NCBI GenBank assembly: GCA_030248135.1 | Contig: JASANC010005852.1 | Location: 1-13,370, forward strand | Source: Theristus sp. LFF4_11 | Taxonomy: Eukaryota; Nematoda; Chromadorea; Monhysterida; Xyalidae | DNA length: 13,370 bases | Direction of reading: 5' to 3' | Shown here: positions 1-7,736 of the stretch, piece by piece | Layout of the letters: each line of letters starts with the position of its first letter | Position numbering within the stretch: the first letter of the stretch is position 1 | The notes under the pieces: generated by a model | Seen by the model: the letters and a program-made list of their open reading frames with translations, nothing else | Told to the model about the DNA's origin: nothing | Database searches by the model: none | Made by a program: the position numbers and the translations under genes

Positions 1-126
1 AAACACTGAAAAAGAACCTCCGACTCGCTGGACGCGCGCGTGTCCGTAGACGATAGAACTGATGTGCGTGCGGCGGCAGAATCCTTGGCCCTCGCAACGG
101 CAACTGCAAGCTCGCGACGACGATGA
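1..126 (-). CDS. Candidate partial exon, runs off the window edge
   Basis: This is a GC-rich island in AT-rich surroundings. On the minus strand it follows a plausible 3' splice site (TTAATTAAATCGCAG, AG at 128-127). It then stays open to the edge for 41 codons, beginning HRRRELAVAVARAKDSAAAR and continuing Ser/Thr-rich. The plus strand has stops in all three frames, while at least two minus frames are open, so the frame choice is an inference. With one leading base, the exon is in phase with a donor at 1511-1510 in the acidic-protein exon upstream on the same strand. It could therefore be the next exon of that gene, with an intron of about 1.4 kb. I recognise no domain. It could also be a CpG-rich non-coding segment. 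Confidence 0.33.
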
Positions 127-820
127 CTGCGATTTAATTAAAACGTTTGGCAACGTTTCCCGCAGACTGTGATCGTGTTTGAAACGAATGACGTCAAGTT
201 TGAACGCTGAACTGTATGATTTGCGGCGACTTTTCTATTGAGCACACTCATTGTGGACATCAGCGCCACTGTCATTGTTGCGATTCGTGTCTGCTTCATG
301 CTGATTCCCATTGCTGTCAACCTTGAACGAATGTCAAAGGTTTGATTGCTTGAGAAATTGAAACAACAAAATGTGTCGGAATGATTAATGTCATGCCTTC
401 TTCTTTCCCTGCAGCCACCAATCAAGAGTGCCTGAACGCGCTTGTTTTGTCTACGACAGAAAAACGACGTCATCATCACATTCGGCCACAGCAGGAGTAG
501 GTTGATCAACTTCGACTGCGGTGGAAGTGGCACCTTTTTATTCGTCAGCAGACTTAAAAGAAGGGACAACAGATGAACATTGAACTGCGATTTAATAAAG
601 TCATTTTTTGGCAAAGCACACTTGAAATGTGGCTAACTCATTAAACAAAACAGGGGCTACACAGGTTGCGTTAGGGAGGCCGCAGACGAGGAGGCTAGCG
701 AATCGACAACCCCTCCTATCCCACTGGGACAACCAACCAACCAAACCAAAGATGGACACGGTACAGCACTGACACTAACACTTCGGACGACCAAAACCCT
801 TATTTTAAAACAAACGAGAG
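127..820. other. No gene seen; possible intron
   Basis: I see no convincing coding signal on either strand. The long minus-strand open frame across 138-614 has no domain-like composition. The stretch holds one perfect TGACGTCA palindrome (189-196) and a short (CCAA)n run near 730-745. If the exons at 1948-1512 and 126-1 belong to one gene, this is intron. Confidence 0.5.
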
Positions 821-1298
821 CTTGTGTTGGATTGATTTGAAAGAGACAAGTTCGGAGGCTTTGTGTCGTACAGCTACTCATATAGAACTAAACACAAAAC
901 CAGCCTTATTTGATTAAATTAAAAAAATTGACGGAAGTTTGCGTTGAAGTGCTTTGAAAGGCACAAGTTCGGAGGCTTTGTGTCGCACAGCTACTCATGT
1001 TGAACTAAACACAAACCCAGCCTTATTTAATCAAAAACAAGCCGGAGTTTGTGTTTAATTGCTTTGATGGAAGCAGCTTGAAATTGATGTTTCGCAAAGG
1101 TGCTCATTTAAACGAAATAAAATACCAACCTTGTTTGATCAGTAAAACAAACCGGAGTTTGTGTTGAACTGCTTCGAAATACAGAAGTTCGAAAACTTTG
1201 TATGACGCAGCAGCTTATGTTGAACGAACAAAAACAAATTTCATTTGATCAACAAAAATGAACCAAACTTTGTGATGAACAGATTTGAAAAAAAGCAA
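821..1298. repeat. Degenerate minisatellite, ~110-117 bp unit, about 4 copies
   Basis: A phrase of the form GTTTGTGTTGAACTGCTTYGA recurs at about 821, 938, 1048, 1158 and 1268, so the period drifts from 117 to 110 bp. The first two full units are the most alike: both carry TTCGGAGGCTTTGTGTCG (851 and 968) followed by ACACAAA and CCAGCCTTATTT. Later units have diverged, with GAAGTTCGAAAACTTTGTATG in place of the GGAGGC phrase. The array lies just downstream, in the minus-strand sense, of the acidic-protein exon and would be intronic if that gene continues to 126-1. Confidence 0.8.
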
Positions 1299-1417
1299 CT
1301 CGGAGTTGATAGTTAATAGTTCAGCTAAAAGAACCTCTCAGATAGATATAGGCTCAAATTGTTTTCTAGAACAACGATGGTGCACTTTCTCCTCACGGAA
1401 AAAATACCTGACCTTCC

Positions 1418-1948
1418 CTAACACCGAATTTCGAGGGGCCCCCAAATTTCAACAAATCGGTACCGACAAACAAACAAAAGCACTTCCCCTAACAACAAAT
1501 AAAAGACCAACCAGCGCATTTCTTTTTTCCGCTGCTCCATCGCCATGTCGAACTCAGCTAGACGAGCAAGTTCATCATCGTTGTCAAGATAATCTTCGAC
1601 AACAGCGCTCATGATGTGCACCTCGTTTTCTTCCGACGGAAGCTGTGATCGACCGTTGCCACCATCATCCGCTTGCTCGTCCTGTTCGTCCCGTTCCTGC
1701 TCCACCTCAAACAGCGCCCTCGCAGTAGCAACCGCCTCGTCCTGTTTTTCAGCTTGAGGAACGTAGATGACTTGAGCCGCTATTTCATCTTCGTCGAGTG
1801 GATCTTGATTGACAAACTTCTCTGTCTTCTTTGGTCCCAAATCTTGGTTTCCCAGTTCTTCACTTATTTCCGAATCAAAATCTGAATCTGAATCACCATC
1901 AGAATATTCATCCGGCACCCAACTTTCCTCAGACTCCGAGTCTTCCAT
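1418..1948 (-). CDS. Acidic protein of unknown function; probable 5' coding exon
   Basis: From an ATG at 1948-1946 this frame encodes up to 176 residues. Residues 1-35 are Ser/Asp/Glu-rich (MEDSESEESWVPDE, then SDGDSDSDFDSE). A predicted helical, Glu/Asp/Gln-rich part follows (about 65-95), then a conserved-looking stretch, VVEDYLDNDDELARLAEFD (116-134), and MEQRKKEMR (137-145). After residue 145 the composition changes abruptly to a hydrophobic tail ending at TAG 1420-1418. A GTTGGT donor sits exactly there (GT at 1511-1510), so the tail is more likely intron; the exon would then be 1948-1512. Upstream, a TCTTCAG acceptor at about 1970 would give a 5' UTR exon of about 20 nt. I do not recognise the family. 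Acidic, low-complexity proteins of this kind are often nuclear or nucleolar, but nothing here proves that. An alternative is a tail-anchored protein using the hydrophobic end. Confidence 0.45.
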   Translation of the reverse strand: MEDSESEESWVPDEYSDGDSDSDFDSEISEELGNQDLGPKKTEKFVNQDPLDEDEIAAQVIYVPQAEKQDEAVATARALFEVEQERDEQDEQADDGGNGRSQLPSEENEVHIMSAVVEDYLDNDDELARLAEFDMAMEQRKKEMRWLVFYLLLGEVLLFVCRYRFVEIWGPLEIRC

Positions 1949-1989
1949 TCTTCTCTGCTTTCTTTTGTTCTGAAGATTTTGAAAATGCA

Positions 1990-2566
1990 AAAATGATGAA
2001 TGCTAAACAAAGAACAAACATTTTGAGGCCTGGTGGGTTTTGGACACTTTTTTGAATGTTCAAGGGACGTAAACGATAAATAGACCTGCAGCAAGCAAAA
2101 CAAATTGAATGAAGTCCCCTGCGCCCTGTCCCTGCCCCCCTCAAATAAACGTTCAAAGGGAATTTTAGAACCTGATACTTGTTGAACTCCCACTCCCAGA
2201 GAACGATAAAGAAAATTGCAACGAGAAACTGCTGCTGGGTGCAGGGCAAGATGGGTACTTGCATCGACAACCAAAACGGTTAACTTGAATTTCAGCGTTA
2301 TGCTAATTACGGATCTGAACATGAAACACAATTTTCACTTGATAAAATACACCAAAAATGCTAAATAGAACCGTGAAAAACAAAGGAACAGTAAAAATAA
2401 GTGGAAAGAAACGCAAAAAAAAAACGACAAACAAGCTAGAATCAAAACAAAAAAGATGAAAACATTCCTATTATTCAAATACAACACACACAAAATGAAA
2501 CCAGCACCGATAAGAGCACAAAAAATGACAATTAATCCACTCCTAAATCCATTCCTAAATCTTTTT
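1990..2566. other. Upstream flank of the acidic gene; no gene recognised
   Basis: The minus strand is open in two frames across about 1930-2330, but neither reads like a conserved protein. One of them contains a 30-codon ORF (2021-1929) whose start resembles a signal peptide (MFVLCLAFIIFAFS) and which overlaps the ATG of the acidic protein in another frame. From 2330 the plus strand is strongly A-rich. This is best read as 5' flank or 5' UTR of the minus-strand gene. Confidence 0.45.
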
Positions 2567-2685
2567 TATAAGGGTCCTCCCACTTATAAGGTCGTCACAC
2601 GAAATTCACCTTTTTTTCAAAAATTTTTGATTTCCAAATTTTTATAAGGAGACCTTATATGCAAGACTTTACGGTACATGTACCG
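2567..2685. repeat. Cluster of short palindromes built on TTATAAGG
   Basis: TTATAAGG occurs at 2567-2574, 2584-2591 and 2642-2649. The third copy forms a perfect hairpin, TATAAGG-AGA-CCTTATA (2643-2659). Thirteen bases later lies a perfect 14-bp palindrome, CGGTACATGTACCG (2672-2685). The cluster lies in the non-coding region before the candidate exon at 2927. It could be the remnant of a small inverted-repeat transposon or a cluster of binding sites; the sequence alone does not decide. Confidence 0.6.
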
Positions 2686-2926
2686 GTATGCCAGATTTTG
2701 TGCCAACGGCTTATGTTTTTTTCAACAATTTTTAGTTTCAAAATCATTTTAGACTGGATTTTGGCATGTGATGAAAATTTTCGAATGGATTTCGGAATTT
2801 TTCGAGCGATTTGGTGTCATCTATAAACAATGTGACATCTATAAATCCATAACTAATGACGTATTTTACACCGGGTGTGCGCATGTTAGCACATGCAGTT
2901 CTTCATAAGTATTGTGTTTTTTCCAG

Positions 2927-3155
2927 GATGGCGCAATGCCCTCGTATCAGCAGATGGACGAAAACGCTGAAAAAAAGGCTGCTAATCCAGCCGCTGCTTT
3001 GCCCTCATATGGAAGTGCGTGAGGATTTTGGAGGAAATAATTTCAGAAATGAACAGGTTTTCCATATAATCGTTCAGCTGAAAACTGTATACGGTATGAC
3101 CGTTTAAACATGGCAGCTTTTTTCAGGGTGGAAGGAGCGCGCGAATTTTGAATGA
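2927..3155 (+). CDS. Candidate 3'-terminal exon(s) of an unrecognised gene
   Basis: A textbook 3' splice site (branch-like ACTAAT near 2852, then TGTTTTTTCCAG, AG at 2925-2926) precedes an open stretch reading DGAMPSYQQMDENAEKKA and then ANPAAALPSYG, with two PSY motifs and a composition typical of a cytoplasmic linker. A donor GTGCGT at 3015 and an acceptor TTTTTTCAG at 3126 define a 112-bp intron. Joining them keeps the frame and adds RWKERANFE before a TGA at 3153-3155. Using the GTGAGG donor at 3019 instead gives the ending SAVEGAREF. Without splicing, the first frame stops at TGA 3020-3022. A second frame (MAQCPRIS..., ATG at 2928) is also open to 3107, which weakens the call. No upstream exon was found and no domain is recognised. 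Confidence 0.35.
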
Positions 3156-5115
3156 AAGAAAAAAGACGTTCAGAAACTGAATTGTGTGCCAAATTTGACG
3201 CGTTTTTTTTTTAACTAATGGATTATCCGCGCTATTCTGTTCATTTTTTTATCCCTTGTACACATGATTGGGAATTGTGTTGGCTTTTTTGAGAAAGACA
3301 ACTCCTAGTCTGCGGCTGATCCCGCCTTGATGGACTGCCTCATTAATTCGGCCATACTGTACGTCGATAATCGAAAAAAAACTGCACACGCCTGGGATTT
3401 ATCCGAATTCCGATAGGTAGGATGAGAAAGAGAAACGTGATTATGATTCAAAATTTTTTTTAGAAAGTTTCCTTGGTGAGAAACATTCCTGTGACAATCA
3501 CAAAGATATTTTTGCAGTGATATTTTGATTTTTTCTTCCGATTTGATTTTGATTTACGCTTCCCTAAAATGATTTTTTACAGCCAACAACAAAGTATAGA
3601 TAGAATTTGTAGAATCCTGGATGTACTTCATTTGTACCAATTTGATATTGTTTTTATTCACGTTTCGATGCAGTGATTTCAATGTTTAAAATAAAAACAT
3701 AGAATCTAAAAACAGAAAGAAGAGAAAAAGTACAATTGGAGCAGATGGGAGGTGGGAAGAGTATCCCAATAAACTCCCCTGCATTTTTTCTGGCGACCCT
3801 GCAATAAACCAGTCATATCCGAAAAATTTTTATGACGCCATTTCGAGTGGCTTATACACTTGAAATCCTGTTCAAAAGGTGATTCAGAAAAACAAAAAGC
3901 ATAATCTCTTTGAACAAAACATTTGTGGGCAGAACAAAAAAACGCGATTCAGTTTCATTCAGCAATACGAAGATAATCGGTTTGAATCAAAGCCGAGAAA
4001 ACCCGGAGTTCTGTTGTTCCCCACGCATGTACAGTAGTTTGTTTAAACCGCCAGTTTGGTTAGCTGAATACAAGCTCGCGAAGAAAGAAGAAATTTACTG
4101 GATCGGAGTTGCAAGAAAACATATGTACAAAGTTTGATTTTTACCAAACCCGATACATTCTTTCATTCATACCTGCTATTCTGTATTCTGCGAAAAATGT
4201 GACAGGTTTAAAGAAACGCACTTCACGTACAAAAATTAGAACCAGGCTACTCAGGCTATTCTATGGCAGAGGCTACTTTTGAGCTATTGTGCTGAATCCT
4301 CGCCTGCGAATAGCCCAGAATGGCCTACCCCTAAAGCTTGTTTTGCGTGTCGCTAGTGAAACTCACACGATGATGAGGCCACGAAAATCTGATACATTAT
4401 TGTAGTTTTTTAAAAAGCAAGTCCACCCAGGCTCCAGACGTGAGCGAGCAAACACAATACAAATAGACACGCGTTCATTCATAAATGAAAGATTATACCT
4501 GTTTGTTGTCTCCAATATTGCACAAAGCAGCTTTTTTCTTGTTGCTCGACAATTTTTTTTCGTTTCGTTTCGCTTTTTTCCCGGCGTCACGTCGGTCTGG
4601 CGCCGAACGCACGCGTGTGTCACACATATCGGCAAACATATCGGCAATTTTGGTTATCACGTTTTCATTTCGTCACGTATTTATGCTTTTCATTCAGATA
4701 ATCACGCGCTTTTGACACTATTTTCGCACTGCTTTTTATGTAGCCACAATGAAAGAAATATAAATTTATTATGTTTTTCTTGGTATAAGCTCTTTGGAAG
4801 CTCTGCTGAAAAAAAAATCAAAATGAACCACATACCTGTACGTCCTGCCGTCTCCTATTGTGTCTATAAAAAAATTCCAAATAAGGATTTGAAATCAATC
4901 CAATGGCACTGTCTCAAATCACATATAATTTGCTTGTAAGATTCCCACGCCCATCCATTCCCACACAAAAAAAGTATCCAGCAAACCAAAAAATCGAGAG
5001 AGGCCTGATGAACTTTCCCACAACAGTTTTGACGCGTTGCAAAATTTGTCGCGCTTTCCCACGCTACTAGTGGTGCCTCTTGTTTCCCAGTGTGCAAATG
5101 GTATACGTCAGCTCA

Positions 5116-5123
5116 TGACGTCA
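5116..5123. promoter_or_regulatory. Perfect CRE palindrome TGACGTCA
   Basis: The full 8-bp CREB/ATF consensus lies inside CATGACGTCACGG, about 1.4 kb upstream of the Gremlin coding start. A second identical site is at 5684-5691 and a third at 189-196. The sequence match is exact; function is inferred only from the consensus. Confidence 0.35.
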
Positions 5124-5256
5124 CGGCTTACATACACTCCACAGTTTCCATGGCCTTGTTTAAAAACTCTCTATTTTTTCAACAGTACGTGCGTGTCCGG
5201 GAGATAATTTGTTGACAAATAAAACAACAGTCAATCACATTCCTAATCTTTACCAA

Positions 5257-5280
5257 AAACTTGATGTTTTCATCAAGTTT
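5257..5280. other. Perfect 10-bp hairpin with TTTT loop
   Basis: AAACTTGATG-TTTT-CATCAAGTTT is an exact stem-loop with no mismatch. It sits in non-coding DNA and is too short for a canonical microRNA precursor. It could be a structural or transposon-derived inverted repeat. Confidence 0.6.
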
Positions 5281-5683
5281 GTTAGCTCCAGAGAAACGGG
5301 AATGGAATGTTCGGAATTTTGTCGATTTAGAACACCTGCCGCGTGTTTTGATAACATCACAGATGTTGCCTTTTACTTCTGTCAGGTTTTTTCATGTAAT
5401 TTATCGATATAATTCATACTATATAATTCATGTAATGTTTGTAAATTTTAGCCGATAAAGAAATCACTGGACATTCCGCAAGGTGTTGTGCAAATGTTTA
5501 GTTATCCCACATTGCTATTCGAACTTTAAGATCGAATCGCGGAAACAAACTGACACATGGCATATGTTGACGTGTGGTGTGAATAAATATAGTCAACGAT
5601 ATTCGACAATTTCAAAAGACATTCTCCATTTTTTTCGTGGCGTTTTTCTGTCAAGGCCGTCGCTCACTGCGTCTCTGCTTGTC

Positions 5684-5691
5684 TGACGTCA
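5684..5691. promoter_or_regulatory. Perfect CRE palindrome TGACGTCA
   Basis: Second exact CREB/ATF-type site upstream of the Gremlin gene, about 0.8 kb before its start codon and just before the CpG-rich band that may be its promoter. Confidence 0.35.
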
Positions 5692-5819
5692 GAACAGCAA
5701 CAATGTAATAAGCTCTGAATATGCTTCGAGTTGTGTCGGGTTCAAAAGTTTCGTTTGCCGTGACACACTGCCGTCTAAAGCACAACATATAATCGTCACG
5801 TTTCATATTGTTCTGTCAT

Positions 5820-6300
5820 TGTGCGTGCCAACAGCGCGTGGCTGCTCACAATTTGCAGCTTTTTTGCTGTTTTTGACGCTCTGTTACGCGTATGGTAGCG
5901 CTTTGATACTTGGAATCGCTTGCCACCGTATGTAGTTTCATTGTCGTTTCGTCGGCGTTGTTTGCGGTTTTACAAGCCGGTCATCATATCTGTTTATCTG
6001 TTTCACATAAAAAACAGTGAACAAACCCACTACGACCTCTTGTTTCCCAGGCGTTTCACTTTTTCCTCTAATAGCGCGCAATTTACAACGTGGCGCCAAC
6101 ACGTCAACGCCACCTACGCGGCGTCTGGAGATTTGGCAAGCGCTCGAGAGAAATAGCGCAAGCCGTGGTGTGTTTTTGTTTGGTCTGCGTCGTTCAGTTC
6201 AAATTTATTGTCATCGTTCTTGTGGTCGCACTCAAAAAAGTGTTGGAACGCGCGCGCACTGCGCGGTTTCGAGTTCAGAAGTTTTGATTTTTACTACGCC
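5820..6300 (+). promoter_or_regulatory. CpG-rich band, candidate promoter/5' region of the Gremlin gene
   Basis: CG dinucleotides are much denser here than in the flanks: GCGCGTGG near 5835, TGGCGCCAACACGTCAACG near 6091, CTACGCGGCGTC near 6114, GAACGCGCGCGCACTGCGCG near 6245. Several frames are open on plus across 5920-6340, as expected when stops are rare, but none reads like a conserved protein. Its position 200-700 bp upstream of the Gremlin start suggests a promoter or 5' UTR exon. No convincing TATA box was seen. Confidence 0.35.
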
Positions 6301-6468
6301 GCATATGCAAATGGCTCATTCTTTGGTTCTATTAAAGTAGCCGTCTATTGCGATAATTTTGACATTTTCTTAAAGTTATTTTTAGTGCCAAATTATTTCA
6401 GCAAAAATTATTCGATTTCACAAATTTTGTGGAGACGATGATCGATTGGCAATAACAAGATTCATTCT

Positions 6469-6621
6469 ATGATTGCATTACGTCGCTGCCGTTACAGTTT
6501 TGAGAATGAAAAACATTCAGATCAAGATCGCTCATCGGATGCTGCCGGACGCAGCGCCAATAATAAAAACCGTCGCTGGACAACATCTGGGCCTCCTGCT
6601 ACTGTCGTTTGTGCTGCATAG
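6469..6621 (+). other. Out-of-frame upstream ORF overlapping the Gremlin start
   Basis: An ATG at 6469 opens a 50-codon frame ending at TAG 6619-6621, overlapping the signal-peptide coding region of Gremlin in another frame. If the mRNA includes 6469, this ORF would hinder translation from 6506. A TTACAG at 6492-6497 could act as a 3' splice site just before the Gremlin ATG and would remove this upstream start. The composition (Arg/Asn/Ser-rich) is not domain-like, so I do not call it a gene. Confidence 0.35.
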
Positions 6622-7635
6622 CTGTTTTATTGCCGGTGACGCGGTGCACCACTTGCACGAGATTCGATCCGCAAGCGGTCGCAGTTGGAAGCGTTCAGAT
6701 CTATCGCCACAGAATGATAGTACTTCAAGAAACGTTGACGAGCGACCAAAAATATTCATCAACAAACTGCGGAACGACTCTGAATTTCTCGCCAAATCCG
6801 AACAAGCGTTTCGCATGCTTACGTCGCAGGACTACCAAGACAAGAAACTGTTGAATCCGGAGCAGAAACGCAGGCAAAGAAAACACCGAAAGAAGCACGG
6901 CAGTGGTGAGCTTTCATGTTGAATTGTTTTAATGCCTTACAGACCGAATAATGTGTGTGGTCATTCAAAACGCTCCTTATTCTCAAGTTCTACAAAGAAT
7001 TGTTTTTGATTTCCGTTTTTTTGGAAACGTTCCAACTGACAGTGTTTTCTGCAGGTGTTTTGTACATGTAATACCATAATATAATTGCACCTACCTATGG
7101 TTGCATATTTGAATGGCGACATATTGTCCATTTTTTTCTGCTGTTTCATAATAAATCAATTTTGTGTGCCTGGACCCGCAAAACTCTCTTGAGGGTGGGG
7201 GACTCGATCCCCCGAGCCGACCGCACAGGCAAAACTATTTAACGCCATACCATTCGGGCCACGAAAGTTACTGCATTTTCAGACTCCTCTGAAGAGTTCA
7301 ATGGAGTACCAGGCCGGCGACAGGCGTACGAAATCGTAACCCGCGACCAGCTGTTGGAGGCGGAATGTCGAACGCATAAGCTGAAGCAAAAGGTCAGAAT
7401 GGACGGCTGTTTACCGAAAAAAATCATGAACGCGTTCTGCCAAGGTACCTGCCGTTCGTTCTTCATACCGCGTGTAAGCGACCGTCTGCGGGCGGTGTTT
7501 CAAACGTGCCCCGCCTGTGTGCCCGTCGATTACAGTCCAAGAGCCGTGATACTGCATTGTCCAAAATTGCCGTCGAAACGAGTCGTGCGCACTTATATAA
7601 GAGTGAACACGTGCGACTGTATGGACTTTAATTGA
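6506..7635 (+). CDS. grem: Gremlin-family secreted BMP antagonist (DAN / cystine-knot), two coding exons
   Basis: Exons 6506-6905 and 7283-7635 join in phase 1 (TG|GTGAGC ... CATTTTCAG|AC), giving 250 residues. The start is the ATG at 6506 with A at -3; a second in-frame ATG at 6539 has weaker context. Residues ~27-44 (GQHLGLLLLSFVLHSCF region) form a signal-peptide core. Residues 45-161 hold two N-glycosylation sequons (N70-D-S, N90-D-S) and a basic cluster, KRRQRKHRKKHG (121-132), a probable heparin-binding or processing site. The cystine-knot domain has nine cysteines at 162, 176, 186, 190, 209, 212, 226, 244 and 246. That spacing (13-9-3-18-2-13-17-1) equals the vertebrate Gremlin spacing as I know it, and motifs such as AFCQGTCRSFFIPR and VTRDQL match the family. 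Gremlins bind BMP2/4-type ligands outside the cell and block receptor access. The protein is longer than human GREM1 (184 residues) because of the N-terminal half. GREM1 versus GREM2 orthology cannot be assigned. Confidence 0.95.
7189..7268 (-). repeat. tRNA-like element (tRNA pseudogene or SINE head) in the Gremlin intron
   Basis: On the minus strand a tRNA A-box-like sequence (TGGCCCGAATGGTATGGCG, rc of about 7243-7261) is followed 30 nt on by a perfect T-arm: GGGGG-ATCGAGT-CCCCC (7213-7197), a good match to the pol III B box. The A-box resembles the D-arm of Ser/Leu-type tRNAs, and the spacing would suit a long variable arm. The acceptor stem does not pair (ACTTTCG against ACCCTCA) and no normal anticodon stem is present, so it is not a working tRNA. 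A tRNA-derived SINE or a decayed tRNA gene are the two readings. Confidence 0.6.
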
Positions 7636-7736
7636 TTTCGATAGTATGTAGTTGCTATGGTGATGACTTGTGAGAAGAGCAGGTTTAACATAGTGAAGAG
7701 AGTCAAGTTTAACAGAAACTCTTTGAGTGTTTACAG

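Larger units (their letters stand above)
3156..5800. other. Intergenic stretch; no gene recognised
   Basis: AT-rich with T-runs. A GC-richer patch at 3312-3420 can be read as a possible exon on either strand: on plus DPALMDCLINSAILYVDNRK and onward to a TAG at 3418-3420; on minus MAELMRQSIKAGSAAD before TAG. Neither reading can be preferred. A plus-strand frame across 3910-4137 and a Cys-bearing frame at 5231-5385 (between AACAG and TCAG|GT) are open but no longer than chance frames here. The region also has a tandem CATATCGGCAAA pair near 4625, two TGACGTCA sites and the hairpin at 5257-5280. Confidence 0.5.

Noticed and set aside
138..614. 158-codon minus-strand open frame
   Set aside because: No domain, no splice logic and no codon-like composition; it is probably chance. 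An in-frame join to neighbouring exons was not found.
3910..4137. Plus-strand 75-codon frame ending in a Lys-rich tail
   Set aside because: It starts with a non-ATG codon, is no longer than chance frames here, and has no recognisable motif or convincing splice sites.
4363..5097. Several 75-94-codon frames on both strands
   Set aside because: They overlap one another on opposite strands and read as AT/CpG noise.
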